Shown here piece by piece: positions 8,616-16,641 of a stretch of DNA of 64,000 nucleotides (its first letter is position 1; every line of letters starts with the position of its first letter). Origin of the DNA: Mesorhizobium sp. GbtcB19 (GTDB taxonomy: Bacteria > Pseudomonadota > Alphaproteobacteria > Rhizobiales > Rhizobiaceae). Where the stretch lies: contig NZ_JAGXJY010000008.1 of NCBI RefSeq assembly GCF_019091085.1, positions 1 to 64,000 of the forward strand. The letters run 5' to 3'. The notes below the pieces were generated by a model. The model was not told where the DNA came from and ran no database searches. It was given only the letters and a program-made list of their open reading frames with translations. The position numbers were made by a program, and so were the translations under genes.

Positions 8616-10228
8616 AATTCGGGCCGGTTGCGATCGACGAGGCGGAAGGCGCGGTGCTGGCGCATGCGACCACCGCCGGTGAAAAGCGGTTCCGCAAGGC
8701 GCACCGCTTGAGCGGCGAGGATGTCGCGGCGCTCAAGGCGGCGGGTATCAGTGAAGTCGTCGCGGCGGTTCTCGAAGAGGGCGATCTCGGCGAGGACGCG
8801 GCCGCCGCGAAGATCGCGGACGGCATGAGCCACCGCAACATCGAGGTAAAGTCGGCGGCGACCGGGCGGGTGAACCTGCATGCAAGCGCTTCGGGCGTCT
8901 TTACTGTCGATGTCGGGATGATCGACGCCATCAACGCCGTCGATCCGGCCATCACCATCGCAACACTGGCGCAACATGCGCCGGTCGAGCAGGGCCAGAT
9001 GGTGGCGACGGTGAAGATCATTCCTTTTGCGGTTGCCTCCAGTCTGGTCGATGCGGCGGTGAAGATCTGCGCCGGCCGCGAGATTTTTGCCGTCAACGCC
9101 TATCGCCCGATCAATGTCGGCGTCATCCAGACGGTGCTTCCGGGCACCAAGCCAAGCGTGCTCGACAAGACGCTGCGTGTCACCGAGGCGCGGCTGGCGC
9201 GCTCCGGCGGCCGGCTGACGGCCGAACGGCGCACGCCGCATGAGGTGGCTCCGGTCGCGGCGGCCGCGGCCGCGCTGGCGCGCGACAACGACATGGTGGT
9301 GATCTTCGGCGCCTCGGCGATGAGCGATTTCGCTGATGTCGTGCCGGCCGCGATCGAACGCGCTGGGGGTACCGTCATCCGCGCGGGCATGCCGGTCGAT
9401 CCCGGCAATCTGCTGGTGCTCGGAACGCTCGACGGCAAACGCGTCGTCGGCGCGCCCGGATGCGCGCGCAGCCCGAAGGAGAACGGCTTCGACTGGGTGC
9501 TCGATCGCCTGATCGCCGGGCTCGATGTGACGGCGGGCGATATCGCCGGCATGGGCGTCGGCGGGCTTCTGATGGAAATCCCGACCAGGCCGCAGCCGCG
9601 CGAACCGTCGCCGCAGCCGGCAAGGTCGGCGCTGAAAGTCGATATCGTGCTTCTGGCCGCCGGCCGTTCGAGCCGCATGGGCGGGCCTAACAAGCTTCTG
9701 GCGCTGTTCGACGGCGAACCGCTGGTGCGCCGCACCGCCGGGCGCGCGCTGGGCTCTCAGGCCGCCGGCACCATCGTCGTCACCGGGCATCAGCGCGAGC
9801 GCGTGCGTTCCGCGCTTGGCGGCCTCGAGGTGAAACTCGCCGACAATCCGGATTTCGCCGATGGTCTCGCATCGTCGTTGAAGGCGGGCATTGCAAAGGT
9901 CGCGCCGGATGCGGCCGGCGCGATGATCGTGCTCGGCGACATGCCCGGCGTTTCGTCGAGGGACCTCGACAGCCTGATCGATGCCTTCCGCAGATCCGGT
10001 GGTCACGCCGTGGTGCGTGCCTCGCATCAGGGCAAGCGCGGCAATCCGGTGCTCTTGCCGCGGTCGCTTTTCGCGGCGGTCGCGCAGCTCGAGGGCGATA
10101 CCGGCGCGCGCCATCTGGTCGAAGCCGAGGGTCTCGATGTCATCGATGTCGAGATCGGGCAGGGCGCATCGATCGATGTCGACACGCGCGAGGCGCTGGA
10201 AGGGGCGGGCGGCGTCCTGCAGGATTGA
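8612..10228 (+). CDS. Molybdopterin-binding / MobA-like nucleotidyltransferase fusion
   Basis: The 538-residue product joins two domains. Residues 1 to about 335 are a MoeA/MogA-like molybdopterin-binding module (VKFGPVAIDEAEGAVLAHA at the start, later VVIFGASAMSDFADVVPAAIERAGG). From about residue 343 there is a MobA/MocA-type nucleotidyltransferase with the signature LLAAGRSSRMGGPNKLL and the metal-binding GDMPGV. MocA enzymes make molybdopterin cytosine dinucleotide, the cofactor form used by many bacterial molybdenum hydroxylases. The GTG start at 8612 overlaps the stop of the XdhC gene; the frame is open further upstream but without similarity. It completes a maturation set with the four genes before it. 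Confidence 0.9.
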   Translation: MKFGPVAIDEAEGAVLAHATTAGEKRFRKAHRLSGEDVAALKAAGISEVVAAVLEEGDLGEDAAAAKIADGMSHRNIEVKSAATGRVNLHASASGVFTVDVGMIDAINAVDPAITIATLAQHAPVEQGQMVATVKIIPFAVASSLVDAAVKICAGREIFAVNAYRPINVGVIQTVLPGTKPSVLDKTLRVTEARLARSGGRLTAERRTPHEVAPVAAAAAALARDNDMVVIFGASAMSDFADVVPAAIERAGGTVIRAGMPVDPGNLLVLGTLDGKRVVGAPGCARSPKENGFDWVLDRLIAGLDVTAGDIAGMGVGGLLMEIPTRPQPREPSPQPARSALKVDIVLLAAGRSSRMGGPNKLLALFDGEPLVRRTAGRALGSQAAGTIVVTGHQRERVRSALGGLEVKLADNPDFADGLASSLKAGIAKVAPDAAGAMIVLGDMPGVSSRDLDSLIDAFRRSGGHAVVRASHQGKRGNPVLLPRSLFAAVAQLEGDTGARHLVEAEGLDVIDVEIGQGASIDVDTREALEGAGGVLQD

Positions 10229-10249
10229 CAAAGCAGAGCCGAATTCCGC

Positions 10250-11152
10250 ATGGCTCTCGGCATGGCTTTCCGCTTTCTCCTTGTCCTGCTCACCGCAACC
10301 GGTTTTGCCGTCCAAGCTGCCTATAGCCAGGCGCTTTCGCTAAAACCGTTCAAGGACGACCTGTTCGCCTATCCGGCGGCGCTGTCGACCGGCGATAACG
10401 GCGCCTACACGGTGCTCGACTATCATGAGATGCGTGACATCAACCAGCGCGACGAGGTGCCGGAAAAGCGCGTTCGCGCCCAATACACCGATCCTGGCGT
10501 GCGCAAGGTGCAGCAGGACCTGATGCTGAAGACCGATGCCGGCGACATAAGGCATGTCGCAGTCGGCAAGACGGAAGGCGCCTCCATTATCGTGCTCTAC
10601 CTGCACGGGCAGGGCGGCAGCCGCAAGCAGGGCGTCGACGACTTCACCTTCGGCGGCAACTTCAACCGCATCAAGAATCTGATGGCCGCAAATAACGGCC
10701 TCTATCTTTCGCCGGATTTCCCCGATTTCGGCGACAAGGGCGCGGCGCAGGTGGCGGCGTTGATCGATCACTATGCCGAGACATCGCCGGGCGCGAAGAT
10801 CTTCGTCGCCTGCGGCTCGATGGGCGGCATGGTCTGCTGGAAGCTCGCCGCGCGCAACGATACCGGACGGCGCATAAACGGGTTGCTGCTGCTCGGCTCG
10901 CTGTGGGACGAGAGTTTTTTCTCGAGTCCCGCTTTCAGGCGCCATGTGCCGGTTTTCTTCGGACAAGGCAGCCATGACGTGGTTTTTCCGGTGGAAAAGC
11001 AGGAAGCCTTCTTCCGCTCCATCATCGCCAAATCGAAAGCCTATCCGTATCCGACCCGCTTCGTGCGCTTCGAGACCGGTACGCACGGCACGCCGATCCG
11101 GATGGTCGACTGGCGCGGGACGCTGAACTGGATGCTGACGAAAGCGCCATGA
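10250..11152 (+). CDS. Secreted alpha/beta hydrolase
   Basis: This 300-residue protein starts with a signal peptide (FRFLLVLLTATGFAVQAAYSQA) and has an alpha/beta-hydrolase layout. The oxyanion region is HGQGG near residues 119-123, the nucleophile elbow is CGSMGG with Ser190, the acid is probably Asp243 (GQGSHDVVFP) and the base His279 (ETGTHG). The product is therefore an exported serine esterase-type enzyme with an intact triad. Substrate is unknown. It begins 21 bases after the molybdopterin fusion gene, so it may be read from the same transcript, although no functional link is apparent. Confidence 0.8.
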   Translation: MALGMAFRFLLVLLTATGFAVQAAYSQALSLKPFKDDLFAYPAALSTGDNGAYTVLDYHEMRDINQRDEVPEKRVRAQYTDPGVRKVQQDLMLKTDAGDIRHVAVGKTEGASIIVLYLHGQGGSRKQGVDDFTFGGNFNRIKNLMAANNGLYLSPDFPDFGDKGAAQVAALIDHYAETSPGAKIFVACGSMGGMVCWKLAARNDTGRRINGLLLLGSLWDESFFSSPAFRRHVPVFFGQGSHDVVFPVEKQEAFFRSIIAKSKAYPYPTRFVRFETGTHGTPIRMVDWRGTLNWMLTKAP

Positions 11153-11167
11153 TCAGCGCCGCCGTGT

Positions 11168-12217
11168 TCAAGGGGCGGTGTTGTAGTCGATGATCGTCTG
11201 CGGATTGATCTCGCCGTCATAAGACGCGTCGACATCATACTGGACGAGCGAGAAGTCGCCGTTGCGGAACAGATAGGTTCCCGATGACGAGGCATCGCCG
11301 ACACCGCGCCATTTGTCGGATGTGGTGATGGTTTTGGTGTTCTCGTCATAGTCCGAGTTGGTCGCCCAGCCGCTGGTCTTGAAACCGATGATGTGGATCG
11401 ACTCGACCTTGCCTTCGCTGTTGTTGTTCTCGTAGCGGATGTCGAGATCGGGCTCGGTGAACTGCAACTGGGTGACGCCGTTGACGTCATCGGCGATGTA
11501 GTAGACCGCGGTCTCGTTATAGGCGGCCATCGAGCAGAAGAAGCGGAACAGCCGCGTCTCGCGTTCCGGGTCGCTCGGCTGAGCGTCCTTGTCCTTGTAA
11601 TGGATGGAATGAGCCTCGGGCTCGCCGATCGGCTTGCCGTCCGGATCCTCGTTGTCGCATTGGCCGCCATAGGTGGCGAGAAACGCCTTCTTGGCCTGCT
11701 CCAGCGCTTCGTCCTTCTTCGGCGGCGGCGGACCGTCGCCGCAGCTTGCCGGCACGGCGCTGTCGAAGTCCTCGGTCGACGGTTTCAGCGCGCCCTTGTC
11801 GATGAAGATCGGCTGGAAGGGCGGCTCCTGGATCTGCGCATTGACCTGGCGGACCGTATAGCAACCGGCGAAAACCTTGGCCTCGCCCTTCTTGTCGGTG
11901 GCCTGGATGGCGACCGGAACGCTGTAATAGATGCTGCCGGCGGCACCTTCGTCAGACACGGCGCCTGTCTTGACGTCGACGGCGTCGGTGCCGTCGTAAC
12001 CCTTGACGAAGGCGGCAAAATCTTTTGCCGGCTTTGTATCACCGTAATAACCCCAGGCGCGGGCGAATTCGTGGCGATTGATGGCGCTGTAGAGCGAGCG
12101 AATGACCGCCTCGGCACTGGACCTGTCGTCAATGTAAGGCGCGTCGGCAGCCAAGGCAGACTGTGCCAGGCCGGTCAGGGAAAAGAAAACGGTCGCTGCG
12201 AAAGTGGCGCTTTTCAT
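11168..12217 (-). CDS. DUF1176 domain protein, exported
   Basis: The 349-residue product has a clear Sec signal peptide (MKSATFAATVFFSLTGLAQSALA) and an acidic, mainly beta C-terminal region that fits the DUF1176 family. The N-terminal third resembles an NTF2-like fold (AEAVIRSLYSAINRHEFARAWGYY). Cysteines at CYTVRQ, SCGDG, QCDNE and FCSM are consistent with disulfides in the periplasm. The function is unknown. It converges on the hydrolase gene with a 15-base gap and faces away from the DUF1993 gene. Confidence 0.7.
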   Translation of the reverse strand: MKSATFAATVFFSLTGLAQSALAADAPYIDDRSSAEAVIRSLYSAINRHEFARAWGYYGDTKPAKDFAAFVKGYDGTDAVDVKTGAVSDEGAAGSIYYSVPVAIQATDKKGEAKVFAGCYTVRQVNAQIQEPPFQPIFIDKGALKPSTEDFDSAVPASCGDGPPPPKKDEALEQAKKAFLATYGGQCDNEDPDGKPIGEPEAHSIHYKDKDAQPSDPERETRLFRFFCSMAAYNETAVYYIADDVNGVTQLQFTEPDLDIRYENNNSEGKVESIHIIGFKTSGWATNSDYDENTKTITTSDKWRGVGDASSSGTYLFRNGDFSLVQYDVDASYDGEINPQTIIDYNTAP

Positions 12218-12357
12218 CGAATCCTCCGCTCGATAACGAAAATACTACCATCGCGATTGCGGCGGCGCGGTGACGCGGGGCATGACCGCTTGAAGAATCG
12301 TGGCCGGAGGCGCTAGGTCACGGCCCGCGGCGCTGGGGCCGCCTTGGGAGATTACCC

Positions 12358-12864
12358 GTGACCATTTCCATGTACGAGATTTCGGTGGGCGTCTTTTCCG
12401 CCCGCCTGAAGGCGCTGGCCAGCGTCCTGACCGCGGCGGAGCAGAATGCCGGCGAGCGCAAGATCGATCCGCAGGTGTTCCTGACCGCACGGTTGGCGCC
12501 CGACATGTTCGCTTTGACGCGGCAAGTCCAGATCGCCACCGACCACGCCAAGGGCGCGCCGTCGCGGCTCGCCGGCCGTGAGGTGCCGAAATATGAGGAC
12601 AATGAAGCGAGCTTTGCCGAGCTGCAGGCTCGAATCGCCAAGACGCTGGACCTGCTGGCGTCGTTCTCGGTGGCCGATCTGGAAGGTTCGGAGAGCCGGA
12701 CCGTCGAACTGAGGCTCGGCGGGCGCGAAGTCACGCTGCCCGGCCTGCAGTACCTGCTGCATGTGGCGATGCCGAATTTCTATTTCCACGTCACCACGGC
12801 CTACGACATCCTGCGCCATAACGGCGTGCCGCTCGGCAAGCAGACATTTCTTGGAAATCGCTGA
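12358..12864 (+). CDS. DUF1993 domain protein
   Basis: This 168-residue protein belongs to DUF1993, a helical-bundle family related to the DinB-like fold. Recognisable blocks are MYEISVGVFSARLKALASVL, ARLAPDMFALTRQVQIATDHAKGAPSRLAG and YLLHVAMPNFYFHVTTAYDILRHNGV, the last containing the conserved histidines of the bundle. I used the GTG at 12358 as the start; an ATG at 12370 gives the same fold with four fewer residues. The biochemical role is not known. A strong hairpin follows the gene. Confidence 0.85.
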   Translation: MTISMYEISVGVFSARLKALASVLTAAEQNAGERKIDPQVFLTARLAPDMFALTRQVQIATDHAKGAPSRLAGREVPKYEDNEASFAELQARIAKTLDLLASFSVADLEGSESRTVELRLGGREVTLPGLQYLLHVAMPNFYFHVTTAYDILRHNGVPLGKQTFLGNR

Positions 12865-12879
12865 CTTTTGAATGGTTTG

Positions 12880-12907
12880 GAGGTTTCCCGGCATCCCGGG
12901 AAACCTC
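12880..12907. terminator. Hairpin between convergent genes
   Basis: A 12-bp perfect stem (GAGGTTTCCCGG and CCGGGAAACCTC) closes a four-base loop between the DUF1993 gene and the oppositely oriented DUF1127 gene. There is no strong T-run on either side, so it may block read-through or stabilise 3' ends rather than act as a textbook terminator. Confidence 0.55.
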
Positions 12908-12922
12908 GTGGTTCAGCGCAGC

Positions 12923-13087
12923 TTAGCGGATCGACATCTCGCGCGCGATGCGCGGAAAATCCGCCGGCTTGATGCCGATATCGGCGCGGTCGGTATTGCT
13001 CATCGCGTTCAGAAGCGCGAGCGCCGCGCGGTAACGCTGATGTTCCTGTGGCCGCGGCCGAGCAAACATTTCAGTGAAGAACCCCAT
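12923..13087 (-). CDS. DUF1127-type small protein
   Basis: The 54-residue product MGFFTEMFARPRPQEHQRYR... ends with DRADIGIKPADFPRIAREM, which matches the C-terminal pattern of DUF1127-like small proteins (D-I-G-I-x-x-x-D/F). Short arginine-rich DUF1127 proteins in alphaproteobacteria bind RNA and affect phosphate, stress and RNA turnover. This one is less arginine-rich than the longest-studied examples, so the family call is moderate. The ATG at 13087 was chosen because residues further upstream show no similarity. A TATATT hexamer lies about 35 bases before the start. Confidence 0.7.
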   Translation of the reverse strand: MGFFTEMFARPRPQEHQRYRAALALLNAMSNTDRADIGIKPADFPRIAREMSIR

Positions 13088-13291
13088 GACCCAATTGCCC
13101 CTGTTGGTCCTCCCGACGTCAGAATATAGGCGATTTGTTAAAATTGTGCAGTGCAGCAATTGCATGGCTGCCATGCGGAACGAAGTTTTTTCCGCCATTA
13201 TCGATTTTTCATGAAACTTTTCGGCAGGCTCAACCGTAGGCACCGATGCCGGCTCATGGCTGGCTTTTTCCTCGCCACTCCTGGCGACCTT
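13088..13291. other. Intergenic region, possible small RNA locus
   Basis: No protein gene is supported here. On the minus strand it must hold the promoter of the DUF1127 gene. On the plus strand it runs into a strong intrinsic terminator at 13292-13327 that has no rightward gene ahead of it. A short rightward open frame in the region crosses that terminator and is not believable. Confidence 0.4.
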
Positions 13292-13327
13292 GCCGGACTG
13301 CACAAAAATGCAGTCCGGCTTTTTATT
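13292..13327 (+). terminator. Strong intrinsic terminator without an upstream gene
   Basis: An 11-bp perfect stem (GCCGGACTGCA with TGCAGTCCGGC) surrounds the loop CAAAAA and is followed by TTTTTATT, so it terminates rightward transcription. The last rightward gene before it ended 430 bases earlier and a leftward gene lies between, so it probably ends an untranslated RNA. Confidence 0.85.
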
Positions 13328-13425
13328 CGATGGTTTGCGGCCATGCTTGCGAGCGTTAAAACCAGCAATTGTTAACGTCGCCAGAATTCATTTTTAACGA
13401 GAGCGCCCTATGTTCAGCGGCGTCA

Positions 13426-13947
13426 ATGCATGCCGTCACCACAGGGGAGGCTGAGATCGGCACCGGGAACAAGCTCGATTTCGCTTCGTTGCTCGACGAC
13501 CTGATCGTCGCCTCGGAGAAAGGCGAGGAAGAGGCCGCCCGGCCGTCGATCCCGTTCGACTATCTGTCGGTGGCCGACGAACTGCATTCGGGCCGCATCA
13601 AGGTCGCCGGCGAGAGCGTCGCCGCCGAATACCGCGAGTCGGGCGCCGACCTTGCGGCCGAGTTCGCAGCGCTTCTCGACCAGGCGAAACTGGCGCTTGC
13701 CGGCGAAGAGCATAGGCCGGAGGAAAAGCTGCCGCCGATCGATCCCGAAGCGATCGCCGGCGAGCTCGGTCTCGACCGTCCGGCCAAGAATGCTGATTTC
13801 GGCCGCATCCGCCGTAACTTCGCCTTCGCCAACCACCCGGACCGGGTCGCGCCGCATCTGCGCCAGCGCGCCATGATCCGCATGCAGGTGGCCAACATGC
13901 TGATCGACGAGGCCAAGCGGCGGGCCTTGGCCGGAGCCAGGCGCTAA
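13426..13947 (+). CDS. Hypothetical protein with J-domain-like C-terminus
   Basis: The 173-residue product is mostly acidic and helical. Near its end it has IRRNFAFANHPDRVAPHLRQRAMIRMQVANMLIDEAKR, where His-Pro-Asp at residues 137-139 follows a basic helix and precedes another helix. That order matches helix II, HPD loop and helix III of J domains, which stimulate DnaK ATPase. Helix I is not obvious and the rest of the protein has no DnaJ zinc or substrate domain. The ATG at 13426 is used; a TTG at 13369 would add 19 residues. The function is inferred only from the motif. Confidence 0.65.
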   Translation: MHAVTTGEAEIGTGNKLDFASLLDDLIVASEKGEEEAARPSIPFDYLSVADELHSGRIKVAGESVAAEYRESGADLAAEFAALLDQAKLALAGEEHRPEEKLPPIDPEAIAGELGLDRPAKNADFGRIRRNFAFANHPDRVAPHLRQRAMIRMQVANMLIDEAKRRALAGARR

Positions 13948-14090
13948 GATCCGTCGATATTCAGGTGAGACCGGCCTGCAAATGGCGGGTTCCTGCGCTT
14001 CCGGTGCTCACGTACTTTAAGTACGCTCCGCTCCGGTTCTCGGAACCCACCATTTTCGACTCGGCCTGACCTGAATCTCAACAGATCTTA
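13945..14090. repeat. RIME-like palindromic intergenic repeat, copy 1
   Basis: A roughly 145-base imperfect palindrome begins at the TAA of the preceding gene. The outer arms read GTCGATATTCAGGTGA and TGACCTGAATCTCAAC and the centre contains CACGTACTTTAAGTACG. A near-identical copy is at 22318-22462 and a shortened copy at 55812-55860. Size, palindromy and position fit rhizobial intergenic mosaic elements, though identity with the published RIME consensus was not tested. Confidence 0.85.
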
Positions 14091-14210
14091 GGGGTTTGAT
14101 ATTCACGCAAAAGTCGGTCGCAGCGGGGCTTGGAGAAACTCCGGCCTTTGCTTTATGCTTGACTTTCCTCCCCGCGCAGCCCGCGCAAAACCTTCCGCCG
14201 GAGACATTTC

Positions 14211-15278
14211 ATGCAAAAACGCCGCCTCGGTCGGACCGATCTCCTTGTTTCACAAATCTGCCTGGGGTCGATGACCTGGGGTCAGCAGAACACCGAAGCC
14301 GAAGGCCATGCACAGATGGATCTGGCGTTTTCGCGCGGGGTCAATTTCATCGATACGGCCGAGCTTTACTCGATCCCGCCCAAGGCGGAGACGCAAGGGC
14401 GAACCGAAAAGATCATCGGCAGCTGGATGAAGGCCAATCGCAACCGCGACAAGGTCATTCTCGCGTCGAAAGTGGTCGGCCGCACCGCCAACACATGGTT
14501 CCGCGGCGATCGTCCGTCGAAGCTGGTGCGCGCCGACATTTTCGACGCGGTCGAGAAATCGCTGGCGAAGCTCGGCACCGACTATATCGACCTCTATCAG
14601 ATCCACTGGCCGGACCGGGACATTCCGTGGGGCTCCAACCCGACACGCGTCGGGGCGGTGGCGCGCCGGGCCGACGCCGCGGGCGCGCCCGAGGGCGAGA
14701 CGCCGGTTGCCGAGACGCTCGCCGTCTTTGAGGAACTGGTGAAGGTCGGAAAGATCCGCCATCTGGGCCTCTCGAACGAAAGCTCCTGGGGCGTCATGCG
14801 CTTCGTCTTCGAAGCCGAGAAGGGGACCGGCCCGCGCGTCGCCTCGCTGCAGAACGCCTACAACCTCGTAAACCGCACCTTCGAGGTGAACCTTGCCGAG
14901 GTTTGCGAGCGCGAGGAGGTCGGTTTTCTTCCTTATTCGCCGCTGGCCCAGGGCTATCTCACGGGCAAATACAATCATGGCGCGCGGCCGCAGGGTTCGC
15001 GCTCGCAGCTCTTCAACCGCGGCCAGCGCTACGAGACGCCGAATGCGGCGGAAGTGCTGCTGGAATACACTGAGTTGGCGCGCTCCTTCGGCATGGAGCC
15101 GGCGCTCTTCGCCAATGCCTATGTGACGAGCCGGCCCTTCGTGACCGCAAACATCGTCGGCGCCACCAGCGTCGCGCAGCTCGACATGGCGTTGTCCTCG
15201 GCCGACATCACCTGGACGGAAGAGATGCAGAAAGCGGTCGACGCCGTCCACCAACGCGTCGGCAATCCGTGTCCTTGA
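14211..15278 (+). CDS. Aldo/keto reductase, Tas-like
   Basis: The 355-residue product is an aldo-keto reductase of the Tas/YajO-like group that reduces aldehydes or ketones with NADPH. The catalytic tetrad is complete: Asp48 and Tyr53 (FIDTAELYS), Lys87 (ASKVV) and His132 (YQIHWPD). The C-terminal LPYSPLAQGYLTGKY and NIVGATS blocks are the cofactor-binding region. The ATG at 14211 follows a CCGGAG ribosome-binding site. The physiological substrate is unknown. The gene for a cysteine-desulfurase-like enzyme starts 37 bases later in the same direction and is probably co-transcribed. Confidence 0.93.
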   Translation: MQKRRLGRTDLLVSQICLGSMTWGQQNTEAEGHAQMDLAFSRGVNFIDTAELYSIPPKAETQGRTEKIIGSWMKANRNRDKVILASKVVGRTANTWFRGDRPSKLVRADIFDAVEKSLAKLGTDYIDLYQIHWPDRDIPWGSNPTRVGAVARRADAAGAPEGETPVAETLAVFEELVKVGKIRHLGLSNESSWGVMRFVFEAEKGTGPRVASLQNAYNLVNRTFEVNLAEVCEREEVGFLPYSPLAQGYLTGKYNHGARPQGSRSQLFNRGQRYETPNAAEVLLEYTELARSFGMEPALFANAYVTSRPFVTANIVGATSVAQLDMALSSADITWTEEMQKAVDAVHQRVGNPCP

Positions 15279-15315
15279 TCAAGGATCGTTGAGAAAACAC
15301 CAGGGGATGGAGACG

Positions 15316-16584
15316 ATGGCAGATTTTCCGATCGAGGCCGTGCGCGGCAAATTTCCAGCGCTTTCGCTGACCGACAAGGGCCGCCGCCGCATCTACCTCG
15401 ACAACCCGGCCGGCACGCAGGTGCCGCGGGCGGTGGCGGACGCGGTGTCGCACTGCCTGCTCAGCACGAACGCCAATCTCGGCGGCTTCTTTGAGACCGC
15501 GGTCGCGGCGCAGCAAGTGGTCGACGCGGCTCATGCCGCGATGGCCGATTTCGTCAACGCCGCCAGCCCCGAGGAGATCGTCATTGGCGCCAACATGACG
15601 ACGCTCACCTACCACATGTCGCGCACGCTTGGCCGCACGATGAAGCCGGGCGACGAGATCATCGTCACGCGCATGGACCATGAAGGCAATGTCTCCCCCT
15701 GGCTGCAGCTTGCCGAAGATCTCGGCCTTATCGTGCGCTTCCTGCCGTTCGACGAGCAGAGCTGGCAGGTGGAGGAGGCGGCCCTCAAGGCGCTGCTTTC
15801 GGAAAAGACGCGGCTCGTCGCGCTGAACTATGCCTCGAACCTCACCGGCTCGATCAACCGTGTGCAGGCGCTGACGGCGATCGCCAGGCAGGCCGGGGCG
15901 CTGGTTTATGTCGACGCGGTGCAATTCGCGCCGCACGGGCTGATCGACGTGCAGGCGCTCGGCTGCGATTTCCTGATCTGCTCGGCCTATAAATTCTTCG
16001 GGCCGCATATGGGAATATTGTGGGGGCGCCGCGACGTCATCGACAGGCTCAAGCCCTACAAATGCCGTTGCTCGTCGAATGGATTGCCGGAGCGGTTCGA
16101 ACTCGGCACGCCGCAGATCGAGCTGATGGCCGGGCTGACGGCGGCAATCGACTATTTCGCCGATCTCGGCACTGCCGCCGGCGAGGGCGGGTCGCGCCGG
16201 CAGCGGATCGCCAAGGCATTCGAGGTGTCGATCGCCTACGAGAACGCATTGGCCTGGCAACTGATCGAAGGCCTGTCCGACATCGAAGGCCTTGTCATCC
16301 GCGGCATCACCGATCCGGAGCGCCTCGCCGAGCGGGTGCCGACCGTTTCCTTCACCGTCGAAGGCATCGCGCCGGAAACGATCGTGCGGCAGATGAACGC
16401 CGAAAACATTTTTCTGTGGTCGGGCCACAATTACGCGTGGGAGATCGTCCATCAGCTCGGCATACCGGCCGAACAGGGCGTCGTGCGGATCGGCATTGCG
16501 CATTACAACACGGCGAAAGAGATCGACGAGACGCTGGAAAGCGTGCACCGTGTGACCGCGATGCTCAGGCAGCAGCGGTCTTGA
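15316..16584 (+). CDS. Cysteine desulfurase-like class V aminotransferase
   Basis: This 422-residue PLP enzyme belongs to the class V aminotransferase family, in the subgroup annotated as cysteine desulfurase-like. The PLP lysine is Lys226 (SAYKFFGPHMG), Asp200 and His207 lie in the preceding VDAVQFAPHG, and YLDNPAGTQVP opens the fold. The active-site loop carries no obvious SufS/IscS cysteine in the expected position, so it may not be a true desulfurase. The ATG at 15316 has GGAG just before it; an ATG at 15307 is possible. It follows the aldo-keto reductase and converges on the deacetylase-like gene. Confidence 0.85.
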   Translation: MADFPIEAVRGKFPALSLTDKGRRRIYLDNPAGTQVPRAVADAVSHCLLSTNANLGGFFETAVAAQQVVDAAHAAMADFVNAASPEEIVIGANMTTLTYHMSRTLGRTMKPGDEIIVTRMDHEGNVSPWLQLAEDLGLIVRFLPFDEQSWQVEEAALKALLSEKTRLVALNYASNLTGSINRVQALTAIARQAGALVYVDAVQFAPHGLIDVQALGCDFLICSAYKFFGPHMGILWGRRDVIDRLKPYKCRCSSNGLPERFELGTPQIELMAGLTAAIDYFADLGTAAGEGGSRRQRIAKAFEVSIAYENALAWQLIEGLSDIEGLVIRGITDPERLAERVPTVSFTVEGIAPETIVRQMNAENIFLWSGHNYAWEIVHQLGIPAEQGVVRIGIAHYNTAKEIDETLESVHRVTAMLRQQRS

Positions 16585-16596
16585 ATTGTTTGTTTT

Positions 16597-16641
16597 GCGC
16601 AGTTCCGGGCGGAAAACCGCCGAACACTTTTCCTGAATTGC
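16597..16641. repeat. Short intergenic palindrome
   Basis: The core GGCGGAAAACCGCC is a perfect hairpin, and the flanks (GCAGTTCCGG and CCTGAATTGC) form outer arms. It shares ACACTTTTCCTG and the AATTGC end with the element at 2446-2513. It lies between two convergent genes and touches the stop of the leftward one, so it can act as a shared terminator. Confidence 0.7.

Noticed and set aside
13151..13375. Short rightward open frame of about 74 codons
   Set aside because: It runs through the strong terminator at 13292-13327 and has no recognisable ribosome-binding site or protein pattern.
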